NCBI RefSeq assembly: GCF_009078285.1
Contig: NZ_RQSP01000003.1
Coordinates: 1 to 64,000, forward strand
From: Bifidobacterium jacchi
GTDB lineage: Bacteria; Actinomycetota; Actinomycetes; Actinomycetales; Bifidobacteriaceae
Direction: 5' to 3'
Length of the DNA: 64,000 nucleotides
Shown here: positions 1 to 7,643 of the stretch, one piece after another
How the letters are laid out: each line of letters opens with the position of its first letter
Position numbering within the stretch: the first letter of the stretch is position 1
Notes under the pieces: model-generated
Told to the model about the DNA's origin: nothing
The model's input: the letters and a program-made list of their open reading frames with translations, nothing else
The model's database searches: none
Made by a program: the position numbers and the translations under genes

Positions 1-3
1 TCG

Positions 4-1212
4 TCACAGAGCCGGGCGAAGACCAAAGTGCGCAAGAATCCGGGCACTACCACCGCAGGAGGGGCATTCCTGACTCGTGTACGCGGGATTCACCGGTGTT
101 ACCGTGATTCCCGTGGCGGATTCGAGTCGTCTGAGCTTGCGTCGGACGGCACCACGACCGGCGCGGGTGACGAGCCGGTTCATGTGTTTCGAGAGTCCGC
201 CATGTCTGAAGTCAAGATCCTCAACGACGAGTTCTCTGACCTGATCGTCGGCGATCAGGTTCAATACTCGGTTGACCTCATTGGTCACATAGTCGCGGAT
301 GCGCTTGTTGAACCGTCGATACCGTTTCGATTGTTTGTAGCGAACGTTGGATCGGGCTAGATCACGGATCAGGGCGAGCAGTTCGTCATCGCGCTGTTTC
401 AGCCATGCGAACAGGCGCAATCCGTAGAGTCGTCCCGTACTGGTGGCGAACAGGCTTTGCATGCCCCAGTCCAAGCCGATGGTGTCACCGGTCTGCCGCA
501 CGGGCGGTTTGTCCTGCGTGGTCATGAGACGCGCCGTGAGCGTACCGTCCTCATTGACCCGTAGCTGCAAGTGGTTGGCGAGTGTTTCGGGATCGTCGGG
601 ATGCAGATGCGGTTCGAGGTCGGCGTGAATGATCAGCGGCGCGTGTATCGGCTTGTTCCTTGTCAATGTGGAGATGCGCGCCCAATGATAGTATTCGCCG
701 CCGTTCGACGGCTGGATGGATGCGATCTTCCCGTCCATGCTCATGGTCCGGCAGTGCATCGGGTTCGGGAACGGGATGCGTTTGCGGATGTGCTTCATGA
801 TTCGTCGCGCCATCCTGTGCGCCTCGTCGTCGCCGGTCTCCCACCAAGCGTGGCGAAGATTGATTCGATACAACGCTTGCTTCATGTCGGCTGTCAGACT
901 GGAGTGGGATACGATGCGGCGGAAATCGGCCTCGCGCAGACTCATCCACGAGTCGAGCATCGCCTTCGCCTGCCGTGTCACGGAATCCCATTGCCGTTGG
1001 GACAAACCATCGTCCCATGTTTTAGCATCCACCCAGCGAGGCATTTTCTCACCGGAAAGAAGCGCATGCTCCAGCACGTTCAACGTTCGTCGCAGCCCTC
1101 GTCGCCAGACCGGCATCAGACGCTTCAGCTGATCGATCTTCCCCGCGTTCGCCGGGAATCCGACCTCGTACGCCCGGTAAATCTTATCGTCTTTACGCGC
1201 CATGGGAGTCAC
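4..1212 (-). CDS. tnpB: TnpB-like RuvC nuclease of IS607 element, apparently short at C-terminus
   Basis: The 402-residue protein has the RuvC-like core of TnpB/OrfB: a first acidic residue in GLDWG (D248), a second in VVEDLDF (E331), and the start of the zinc ribbon in SQECPSCGG (C383, C386). TnpB proteins are RNA-guided nucleases that help IS200/605 and IS607 elements persist. Here translation ends 16 residues after the first CxxC. The second CxxC and the third RuvC acid (usually in a D-x-N-A-A motif) are therefore missing from this frame. This may be a frameshift, a decayed copy, or continuation in another frame left of the window. The gene starts within the end of tnpA, suggesting coupled translation. 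Confidence 0.85.
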   Translation of the reverse strand: MTPMARKDDKIYRAYEVGFPANAGKIDQLKRLMPVWRRGLRRTLNVLEHALLSGEKMPRWVDAKTWDDGLSQRQWDSVTRQAKAMLDSWMSLREADFRRIVSHSSLTADMKQALYRINLRHAWWETGDDEAHRMARRIMKHIRKRIPFPNPMHCRTMSMDGKIASIQPSNGGEYYHWARISTLTRNKPIHAPLIIHADLEPHLHPDDPETLANHLQLRVNEDGTLTARLMTTQDKPPVRQTGDTIGLDWGMQSLFATSTGRLYGLRLFAWLKQRDDELLALIRDLARSNVRYKQSKRYRRFNKRIRDYVTNEVNRVLNLIADDQVRELVVEDLDFRHGGLSKHMNRLVTRAGRGAVRRKLRRLESATGITVTPVNPAYTSQECPSCGGSARILAHFGLRPAL

Positions 1213-1786
1213 CCGGCTCGTCCTCGGTGAGCATGTTCACCATCTTGACAGCTTTTTTTGATCGACGCTGACCATAGAGGCGGGCGCTGAACGAATAGAT
1301 GATCGCGATCAGATCCTGTACGAGATCCGTTCGATCATCCGATGCTTCGTTTATGACGATAATCCGTCGTCCCTGCGCTTCAATGAATAATGAGAACCAG
1401 TTGAATCCGAATCGGGTCAGCCGATCCTTGTGCTCGACTATCAGCGTCCCCCAATCCTCACGCTTCAACAATGCGGATAGACGACGGCGCTTGTCGTTCA
1501 CCCCGGAACCAACCTCGGCCACGGAAACGACAATACGATACCCGTTCGCAATCGCCCAATCCTCAACCCGCTTCCGCTGTGCTACGAGCTGGGTTTTCCG
1601 TTTTGACGGGTCGGATACGCGAGCATATACGGCAGCATCACGCAACGGCGCACCCTCCGACTCGTCGGGCACGATGATCGTCCCGACCTCATCCTTGTAC
1701 GCGCCGGGAATCCGCCCCAACCGAAAACGCTCCCACGCGGCACGATACTGAATACCATGCAACCGCGCATACTCAGATAACTTCAT
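1193..1786 (-). CDS. tnpA: IS607-type serine recombinase TnpA
   Basis: The 197-residue protein has a short MerR-like DNA-binding segment (residues 1–30) in front of a serine-resolvase catalytic domain. The nucleophile lies in YARVSD (S58, with R56 beside it), followed by a Q-rich helix (TQLVAQRKRVEDWA) and the conserved EHKDRLTRFG segment. An N-terminal DNA-binding domain is typical of IS607 transposases, whereas normal resolvases carry it at the C-terminus. The enzyme excises and inserts the element as a circular intermediate with little target preference. The reading frame is intact, so the element could still be mobilised even if tnpB is damaged. Confidence 0.92.
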   Translation of the reverse strand: MKLSEYARLHGIQYRAAWERFRLGRIPGAYKDEVGTIIVPDESEGAPLRDAAVYARVSDPSKRKTQLVAQRKRVEDWAIANGYRIVVSVAEVGSGVNDKRRRLSALLKREDWGTLIVEHKDRLTRFGFNWFSLFIEAQGRRIIVINEASDDRTDLVQDLIAIIYSFSARLYGQRRSKKAVKMVNMLTEDEPGDSHGA

Positions 1787-1837
1787 AACTCCATGATACC
1801 ATAGACAACTAGAAAAAACTAGAAGAACAGAAACTAA

Positions 1838-2692
1838 TTATGAGACCCCGACAATCGGCTCATTTGATGGGGGAGGAAGCAGGGGGTCTTGTTGTTGAAC
1901 AGCGGTTGGCTGGAACAGCGGCTCTTGAGTGAAGTCGTCGAGCGTTGCCGACATGGATACCAGATACGGCGTAGCATGCCGAATGCTGTCAATGACTGTC
2001 TCATTGTTGGCGATAAACGTCAGATCGTCAACGATTTGATAATCGGAAGGATCGATTGCCAAATGGTCCATCAGCTCTTTTACGGTCAGTTCGCCGGTGT
2101 TGAACAAGGTGATGAATGAACCACTGACCGCATCTCGCAGGCCTTCGGGAAGGGTGAAGGTGCGGACATAGTAAGAGTCTTTGACGACTTGTGCGAACTC
2201 TGTTTTATACAGGCCGTCGGGCATCTTCTGTTTGCCACGGTTGAATGTGTCGAGCGCGGCGGATGCAACGGAACCGCTGAACGATCCGTTTTCGTGTATA
2301 TAGATGGCATAATGACGCAATAGCGAGATGGTCTTGTACACGCTGTCTTTGGAGACATAGTAAGTGATGACGTGACGTGGCGAGCCGTCATCTCCATGGT
2401 CGAATCGTGCGCCGACTATGGAGCGGTTAACTGGAATGTCAGGCGCCTGGCGTAGCAGTCTGGTCATACGGTTGCTCTTGGCGACGATGTCGCGGTAATG
2501 GGCTTCGATAAGCATCTTGTCGCCGGTCGGTGAATCCTGGGGCCATGAGTCGATGAGTTTTGATAGTTCATCTGCAAGAGTGATGAGCTTGCGGGCATCG
2601 ATGTGCGCTCCTGTAGGTATACGCGCGGGACCGCCGGAGGCTGTTCCGGCGCGTCCCTCGAATGGTTTGCGCAGTTCCAATAATGCGTTCAC
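1838..2692 (-). pseudogene. N-terminal part of S8 (subtilase) peptidase, cut off by IS607
   Basis: The 284-residue product resembles the N-terminal, non-catalytic part of the S8 peptidases encoded beside AAA ATPases. It starts MNALLELRKPFE, has a central IVAKSNRM segment, and ends SNEPIVGVS. In family members the NEP-x-(I/V)-G-V segment leads directly into the catalytic aspartate of the subtilisin fold. Here the frame runs into the AT-rich IS607 end and stops, so the Asp, His and Ser of the triad are all absent. The gene starts 6 nt after the AAA ATPase ends, as in an operon. The missing part should lie on the far side of the element, left of position 1. Family assignment is from memory of the pair, not from a search. 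Confidence 0.7.
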
Positions 2693-2698
2693 GGTCCG

Positions 2699-3748
2699 TC
2701 ACTCCTCTGCCGCGAGTCTTCGAGCGGTGGTGCTTTTCGCTACGCCGCTCAGTGCTTCGATTTCCTTCAGCGTGAATCCCTCCGCGCGAAGCATTGCGGG
2801 GTCATTGGGCTCCTTGCCGAGTGCGGAGGTGTAGAACCGTCGCAAGTAGTCCGTGCCGCTGCCGGGTGCGCTGAAGGCAAGGCTTGTGCGGATAAGGTTC
2901 TTCATATCTCCGGGGTAGGGGAGTTGCGGCATGAGGGAGAGGATTTTCGAGAACAGTCGTTTGTTCGGAACCGCATGCGGGAGTTTGCCTACATAATGCT
3001 GCATGAGCGTCTCCGCGACGGCTTTGAGATCGTCTTGCGTGTACCGGTTGAAGTTGACGGCGGCGTCGAAGCGGCGGCGAAGTGCGGGGTCGAAGGCGTC
3101 ATAGAGGTTCGTGGTGGCGATCATCGTCACGTCGCGGTGTAGCTCGTCTAATCCCCTGAGCATGGCCGATGTGGCGCGTCCCATTTCGCGTACGTCATGG
3201 GAATTCACCCGATCCAAGGCGAGGGTGTCGATTTCGTCGAACAGAACAATGACCTTGTCTGGATGAGCGAGTTCGTTGATCTGTTGGAACAAGGTGTCGA
3301 TGTTCTTGGCCGTCTGTCCGAGACGGCTGTCGACAAGCATGCTGGTCTCCACGACATAGAGTTCCCGGGAAAGGATGCGTGCCATCTGTTTGGCTGATTC
3401 GGTCTTACCGGTGCCGGGTGCGCCTTGGAACAGGAACCGGTTGACGCCGAGGGCGTTGCCGACCGCGTTGATGATGCCGCGGAGGTCATCGCGTATCGCA
3501 TCCGGTAGAGGAAGCGGGTCGTCATCCAACGTGGCCACGCGTACCGCATCCGGAACCGTATTTGCGAACCTTTGCGATTGAGGATGGACCGCATTGGCAT
3601 TTGCAATCAATGCGGTCACATACCGTCCTAATTCAATGTCGCCGCAAGCGAGGAATTCCTCGGCGATTTGCCGAGACTGCTGGATGAATCCGGCCTCATT
3701 GCGGTCCATATGGTAGCGAATCAGATTCACCACATCGTTCTTCTTCAC
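2699..3748 (-). CDS. AAA+ ATPase partner of S8 peptidase
   Basis: The 349-residue AAA+ protein has Walker A GAPGTGKT (residues 109–116), Walker B VIVLFDEID (about 166–174), a sensor-type ATTN segment and an arginine-finger region (RRRFD). It ends in a small helix-turn-helix-like tail (FTLKEIEALSGVAKSTTARR). This type of ATPase is found as a pair with S8 peptidases in mobile and defence-associated regions, where it is thought to gate or activate the protease. The start overlaps the stop of the upstream 120-residue gene (ATGA, 3745–3748), and the peptidase fragment follows 6 nt downstream. The ATPase itself looks intact. The defence role is inferred from context only. Confidence 0.85.
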   Translation of the reverse strand: MKKNDVVNLIRYHMDRNEAGFIQQSRQIAEEFLACGDIELGRYVTALIANANAVHPQSQRFANTVPDAVRVATLDDDPLPLPDAIRDDLRGIINAVGNALGVNRFLFQGAPGTGKTESAKQMARILSRELYVVETSMLVDSRLGQTAKNIDTLFQQINELAHPDKVIVLFDEIDTLALDRVNSHDVREMGRATSAMLRGLDELHRDVTMIATTNLYDAFDPALRRRFDAAVNFNRYTQDDLKAVAETLMQHYVGKLPHAVPNKRLFSKILSLMPQLPYPGDMKNLIRTSLAFSAPGSGTDYLRRFYTSALGKEPNDPAMLRAEGFTLKEIEALSGVAKSTTARRLAAEE

Positions 3749-4107
3749 CGCGCATCATCCTCCTTTGCTCTGCGGTATGCCGACTTGACTGCGTGGTTGC
3801 CGTATGTTGCGACGGATTCGTCAAGAATCGGCATCAGTGAATACCGTTTGTCCTCTTCGGGATTACGAATAATGGCATTGAGAAGGGAGACAACGAGTTG
3901 AGGGCTCTGCGTTTGCTCGATAAGCTCATCGTATATTTCACTGAGCCATGACAATTCATCGGCCGTGCATTGTTCGTCGACGAATCTTATGGTGTTTTCT
4001 ACGTTATCGGTGCAGGCATTGATCATATCTTGCCATGCCTTTTCGACCATGATGTAATCTTCGTCACAGATGTTGCGACGCTGTTCGATGGCCTGCCGAA
4101 TGTTCAT
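3745..4107 (-). CDS. Small hypothetical protein, first gene of AAA–S8 module
   Basis: A 120-residue, acidic, mostly helical protein (MNIRQAIEQRRNI…RRAKEDDAR) with no signal peptide or membrane segment. Its stop overlaps the ATPase start in an ATGA, so the two are very likely co-translated. I do not recognise the family. Position suggests an accessory or regulatory subunit of the AAA–peptidase module. Its start region overlaps 44 nt of the upstream 83-residue frame, so either that frame or this start may be imperfect. Confidence 0.6.
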   Translation of the reverse strand: MNIRQAIEQRRNICDEDYIMVEKAWQDMINACTDNVENTIRFVDEQCTADELSWLSEIYDELIEQTQSPQLVVSLLNAIIRNPEEDKRYSLMPILDESVATYGNHAVKSAYRRAKEDDAR

Positions 4108-4315
4108 TAGCGTTTCCCTTTCGGTCGTGGCTGGTCCTCAGCCGGGAAAATGGTCTGAATCTGACCGTTGCGTGTCCGCCGCTTTTCATTCTCTGGATTC
4201 GCCCGGTACGAGGATTGCGGGTGAAAGTTCCCTCAATGCTATGGATCAGTGCCTGGTGGTGAACTCGCTTGCTACCGCCGGATGTGTAATAGATTCCCGA
4301 TTCACCGGTTCCCAT
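4064..4315 (-). CDS. Small hypothetical protein, possibly a damaged gene
   Basis: An 83-residue frame beginning MGTGESGIYYTSGG and containing HHQALIHS and QRMKSGGHA segments rich in Gly and His. Its start overlaps the end of the DUF4417 gene by 14 nt, suggesting coupled translation. Its last 44 nt run into the next gene in another frame, and residues after MKSGGHA become Arg-rich and low in pattern, so a frameshift near 4145 is possible. The family is not recognised with confidence. Confidence 0.4.
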   Translation of the reverse strand: MGTGESGIYYTSGGSKRVHHQALIHSIEGTFTRNPRTGRIQRMKSGGHATVRFRPFSRLRTSHDRKGNANEHSAGHRTASQHL

Positions 4316-5058
4316 GGCTGCGCTCCTTCATGCGTCGGGTCCAAGAGGTATAGGTGTGGAATTCCGCAGCATCCCAGTATCGGCCGAACACTTCGGCCGG
4401 CATCGGCCCGTTGACGATCACTCGCGCGGGTTCGAGTTCACTCATCATTGCTTCAAGTCCGAGTGCGAAGACAGTCTTCTCCTTACGTGATGAAATGCAG
4501 CCAACCGTACTGATGGCAACCATGGAATGCCGAGCCACACCCAGGAAGCAGAAGTCGAACGTGCCTTCGTCTCCCCAACGGATGTTCGTGACGACTGGCA
4601 ATCCGCTGCGTTGCAGGTAATGGCCGATGATTCGACTGCGATACACGTTGCCTTGCAGCACCGGTTTCGGCGCTCCCCAGTACAACGAGAAATCGGGGGG
4701 AGATGACTCCGTCGAACTCTCGCAGCTTGGGAATGTACCGGTCGGGATTTGCGGCCAAGGCGCGGAAACGGGTGTCGTCCTCGTAGAAATGGATGAAAGC
4801 ACGTTTGTCCGCGACTCTGTTGCGCTTGCTGAACGGGACGAGATCCTTGGGCATGGGAACCGTGTCCGGCAACGGTTCGATGCACGGGTACCCGCGGTCG
4901 AGTGTCGCCCCCTCGAGCAGCCATGGCGCGAAGCCGTCGTCCGCGATGTTGGCGATTATCGGCACTCGGCCCCCTTGATGGTTCGGTGTGGTTTTCGAGC
5001 AATTCGGTTGCTTTCCGAGCGGAGGGTGCCATGATGGTGTGTTGCGGTCGAGCACCAT
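4302..5058 (-). pseudogene. DUF4417-type protein split by a one-base frameshift
   Basis: Two overlapping frames together give one protein. The first, from ATG 5058 (ribosome site GGAGGAG just upstream), runs through FIHFYEDDTRFRALAANPD to LREFDGVIS. The second continues as PDFSLYWGAPKP, VYRSRIIGHYLQ, VVTNIRWGDEGTFDFCFLG and ARVIVNGPMPAEVFG, and stops at 4302. This order matches DUF4417, a family often found in phage and mobile DNA. The switch falls on a run of six G on the plus strand (4695–4700); five would restore the frame. It may be a true mutation, a phase-variable tract or a sequencing error. The function of DUF4417 is unknown. Confidence 0.65.
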
Positions 5059-5407
5059 CGTGGCTCCTCCAGCGGGTGTGCGGGAATGTGCAAGATTCCC
5101 GCACACCATCTCTCTTCACTTATCCCCGATAGGAAGCTCCTCCCCTCGGGTATATCCCCAATTATACATTGTGGGAACAAGAGTACATTTTTGGTCACAA
5201 GAAAAGAAAAAGAATCATTGAACAAACGTTCGAATAATGCGGAATCGCAGGTATGCGTCGGCGTGTCGCGGTTATGGGCGCAGGACTTTACCAGCAGGAT
5301 AGTCTCCCTTATACTCCTTGATTCCCTTATGGGAATACCCATTGGGAAAGAAGGACGCCAGATTGACGTCTTTTCGGCACTATACCTTTTAGGGTATAAT
5401 CCAAGGT
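5059..5407. other. AT-rich intergenic region between DUF4417 gene and higBA
   Basis: About 350 nt with clearly lower GC than the flanks and no convincing gene. It contains an A-rich stretch near 5200–5220, a minus-strand TATAAT at 5161–5166 that could serve the DUF4417 gene, an inverted repeat ATTCCC/GGGAAT (5321–5326 and 5331–5336), and the higB promoter region. Confidence 0.6.
5381..5400 (+). promoter_or_regulatory. higBA promoter with overlapping operator
   Basis: A consensus TATAAT (5395–5400) lies 7 nt before the higB ATG (5408). Transcription would then begin at or next to the start codon, giving a leaderless mRNA. The inverted repeat TATACC/GGTATA (5381–5386 and 5393–5398) overlaps the −10 and is a likely autorepression site for the antitoxin. 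Confidence 0.55.
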
Positions 5408-5770
5408 ATGTGGACCGTTGAGCTCGAACCAATCAAGGACCGGCTGAACACTTTGGACCGAGAGTCAAAGGTGCAGGTTCTTGCGGCTGGGAGTGTACTC
5501 GAGGAATTCGGCCCCAACCTGAAACGGCCGCTGGTTGGGAAAATTGAGGGCTCCCGTATCATCCGATCGACGAAGGAGCTTCGCCCAGGGTCTACGGGTA
5601 CGAGCGAAATACGCATCCTGTTCGTGTTCGACCCCAAGCGGAAGGCAATCATGCTTGTCGGCGGAGACAGACAGCGCAAATGGAACAAGTGGTACGACAA
5701 GGCCATACCGGAGGCCGAAGCGAGATATGTGCATTGGCTGGAGGATCATTATGGAAAGGAGTCGTCATGA
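5408..5770 (+). CDS. HigB/RelE-superfamily toxin
   Basis: A 120-residue protein of the phage-derived Gp49/HigB type. The strand pattern runs MWTVELEPIKD, LVGKIEGSRIIRSTKELRPG, RILFVFDPKRKAIMLVGGDR, then the basic end QRKWNKWYDKAIPEAEAR. Such proteins cleave mRNA on the ribosome. The Arg and Lys clusters (RIIRSTKELR, DRQRKWNKW) provide the expected catalytic surface. The toxin gene comes before the antitoxin, as in higBA, and overlaps it by 4 nt (ATGA at 5767–5770). The start has no ribosome site; the −10 sits directly upstream. Confidence 0.88.
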   Translation: MWTVELEPIKDRLNTLDRESKVQVLAAGSVLEEFGPNLKRPLVGKIEGSRIIRSTKELRPGSTGTSEIRILFVFDPKRKAIMLVGGDRQRKWNKWYDKAIPEAEARYVHWLEDHYGKESS

Positions 5771-6075
5771 GCTACACGCCTGAACAGTTCGCCGCCGACA
5801 GCGGCATCAGCCGCGAGGAGATCGACAGGGCGAAGGAGCGGCTGCTCGAGGAGATGCGTCTCTACGAACTCAAGGAGGCCCGCAAGGCGCAGGATGTCAC
5901 TCAGAAAGAGCTTGCCGAACGCATGGGCGTCAGTCAGAAGCGCGTCAGCGTCCTCGAATCCGGGGACGTGGACAGGACTGAGATTCGCACGCTGCGCCGC
6001 TATCTCCAGGCGATCGGCGGCAGTCTCCAAGTCAACGCGCTGATGCCTGACGGCAGGACGCTCCAACTCGTATAA
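5767..6075 (+). CDS. HigA-type XRE antitoxin
   Basis: A 102-residue protein with a helix-turn-helix of the XRE/Cro type in its middle (DVTQKELAERMGVSQKRVSVLESG, about residues 42–65), preceded by a charged helix and followed by a short tail that should cover the toxin. The ATG at 5767 overlaps the toxin stop, which fixes the start; the frame is open further upstream but only inside higB. It should neutralise HigB and repress the shared promoter at 5381–5400. Confidence 0.88.
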   Translation: MSYTPEQFAADSGISREEIDRAKERLLEEMRLYELKEARKAQDVTQKELAERMGVSQKRVSVLESGDVDRTEIRTLRRYLQAIGGSLQVNALMPDGRTLQLV

Positions 6076-6152
6076 CTGCAGCATTTTCTCGGGCGCGCCT
6101 CGCTCGTCCGCTTTCGGCCGCCCCATATGCAATCTCCTCGCCACGTACATTC

Positions 6153-6474
6153 ATGCCCACGTATATGATGTCGATGATCGTCGCCGTGCTCACCATGATG
6201 CAACTCGGCGTGCTCTGCGGCGTCCTTGGTCTCGGCCTCGGCATGAGCGCCGGCCTGTTCCTTCCGTACGAACTGCTACCCCGGATTCTGACGTGACTGG
6301 GTCTATGGCTGGACACCGCAGCGCTACATCGGCGACGGAGTGCGCGCGGTGCTCTACAGTGGCGACGGCTGGTGGAACGCCGCATCCGAACCGCTGATGG
6401 TCGTGGCGTGCGTCGGATTGGTGGCGTTCATCGTCGCCGGACTGCTGCCGCTCGGCAAGCGCCGCCGCGACTGA
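6153..6474 (+). pseudogene. C-terminal remnant of a multi-pass membrane protein (permease-like)
   Basis: From 6153 a frame encodes QLGVLCGVLGLGLGMSAGLF, a hydrophobic segment, and stops at 6294–6296. The next frame carries on with VYGWTPQRYIGDGVRAVLY, GDGWWNAASEPL, a final membrane helix (CVGLVAFIVAGLLPLG) and the basic end KRRRD, stop 6472–6474. The two parts are shifted by one base and have no start region, so this is the broken end of a larger permease-like protein (YhgE/ABC-2 type by general pattern). A related fragment lies at 49961–50044. Confidence 0.65.
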
Positions 6475-6522
6475 TGCGAGCGCTCCCTGTTCGTGGCGTA
6501 CCGGGTGCCGGTTACTCGTTGA

Positions 6523-6735
6523 CTATCGTCCTTCATCCACGAACTCGAGGATGTCGCCCGGCTGGCAGTCCAGCACCTTGCAGATCTGGTCGAGCGTGGA
6601 GAACCGAATCGCCTTGGCGCGGCCGTTCTTCAGAATCGATACGTTTGCCGGCGTGATATTGATGCGGTCGGCCAGCTCGCCCACGCCCATCTTGCGCTTG
6701 GCCAGCATCACGTCGAGATTGATGCGGATCGCCAT
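6523..6735 (-). CDS. XRE-family regulator paired with DUF2975 protein
   Basis: A 70-residue single-domain Cro/CI-type DNA-binding protein: MGVGELADRINITPANVSILKNG is the helix-turn-helix and CQPGDILEFVDEGR the typical end of YozG-like regulators. It starts directly after the stop of the DUF2975 gene on the same strand. This pairing is common, and the regulator probably controls the membrane partner. The palindrome at 7514–7530 in front of the pair is a candidate binding site. Confidence 0.88.
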   Translation of the reverse strand: MAIRINLDVMLAKRKMGVGELADRINITPANVSILKNGRAKAIRFSTLDQICKVLDCQPGDILEFVDEGR

Positions 6736-7383
6736 TCAGATCACCGCCTCAAGCTCGCTGCGCTGTGCGATGGCGGCGCTGAGCAGCGACCGCATCACCA
6801 GCATGAGCAGGATGAACGCGGCGATGAGCAGTAGCGCCACAAGACATGCCAGACCGACCGCCGGCATGGTGATCGAGGCGTTGAAGCAGTCGCCGCTGGT
6901 CGGGTCGCAGTACTGGAAGTCGGCGAACAGGCCGAACAGCAGCACGAACAGCACGAGCGCCCCTTCGGCCGCCGCGCAGATGATGATCGCATTCGTCCAC
7001 CGCACCGCCTTGCCGGAGAACACGTCGCGGCGCTTGACCAGATCCAGAAGCCTCCATAGGGGGATCAACGCCACTTCGAAGCACGCGACCCCCAGAATTC
7101 CGGCGATGGTGTACGGCCAGCGGGCCGGCGCGGTCTCGGGATACAGCGCGACCACTTCGCCGGCCATCACATAGATGACGTACTGCCCCCACAGACATAT
7201 CAGCTCGAAGAGCACGATGAACCCCTTGAGCACCGCGATTGCCGTGGGGTGGTACTCCTGCCACATCGCGGTGTCTTCGGCGGTGTTCTCGACGTCGCCG
7301 CCCGGGACTGCAGGACCCCCTGTCCGTGACCCGGTTGGATGGTCTGAATTGTTGGGATGGTTGGGATGACTCAGCGCGCCCAT
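6736..7383 (-). CDS. DUF2975 family membrane protein
   Basis: A 215-residue integral membrane protein with four predicted membrane segments: IAVLKGFIVLFELICLWGQY, YTIAGILGVACFEVALIPLW, AIIICAAAEGALVLFVLLFG and GLACLVALLLIAAFILLMLV. The N-terminal 45 residues are soluble and rich in His, Asn and Gly. The pattern and the XRE partner match DUF2975. Function is unknown; such pairs are thought to sense membrane state. The ATG at 7383 is chosen because residues further upstream are Arg-rich and non-membrane and lie over the promoter/operator. Confidence 0.8.
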   Translation of the reverse strand: MGALSHPNHPNNSDHPTGSRTGGPAVPGGDVENTAEDTAMWQEYHPTAIAVLKGFIVLFELICLWGQYVIYVMAGEVVALYPETAPARWPYTIAGILGVACFEVALIPLWRLLDLVKRRDVFSGKAVRWTNAIIICAAAEGALVLFVLLFGLFADFQYCDPTSGDCFNASITMPAVGLACLVALLLIAAFILLMLVMRSLLSAAIAQRSELEAVI

Positions 7384-7505
7384 GATGACCGCCCTTTCCT
7401 GATGGCGTTTGTGTTGCCGTGTTTCTTGGCTGTGCCCGTGCCGCCGTGCGTGTGTTGCCGTGCTTTTCCTGCCGAACCGACCTCCGTGGATTCGATTGTA
7501 TTTCA

Positions 7506-7535
7506 ATACTATTATATCGAAATTCGATATGTCAA
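7506..7535 (-). promoter_or_regulatory. Promoter with 17-bp palindromic operator for DUF2975–XRE
   Basis: On the minus strand TTGACA (7535–7530) lies 18 nt before TAGTAT (7511–7506); a closer TATAAT (7516–7511) is also present. Between them sits a perfect palindrome, ATATCGAA-A-TTCGATAT (7514–7530). This is a likely operator for the XRE protein. Confidence 0.5.
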
Positions 7536-7643
7536 GCAGGGTTTGAGCAGTTCGGCCGGAATCATGAAAGGTCCTCGATGATGGCGCGGACCTGATGCGC
7601 GGGCGTGGCGTGGCGGGCTTTTGCCGTGGCCTGTCTCGCCGGA

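Larger units (their letters stand above)
1..1846 (-). mobile_element. IS607-family insertion sequence, right end outside window
   Basis: A serine-recombinase tnpA (1193–1786) and a tnpB (4–1212) lie in the same direction and overlap by 20 nt, the usual IS607 layout. Upstream of tnpA, at about 1805–1833, are short AT-rich repeats of the type ACTAGAA, as expected for the subterminal binding sites of an IS607 end; IS607 elements have no terminal inverted repeats. The reading frame of an S8 peptidase homologue stops at 1838–1840 inside this AT-rich segment, so the boundary is placed near 1838–1850. The other end lies left of position 1 and would carry any guide-type RNA that follows tnpB. The exact ends are inferred. 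Confidence 0.75.

Noticed and set aside
5086-5421. A 111-codon plus-strand frame before higB
   Set aside because: It runs through the AT-rich promoter region and into higB in another frame; no family and no ribosome site.
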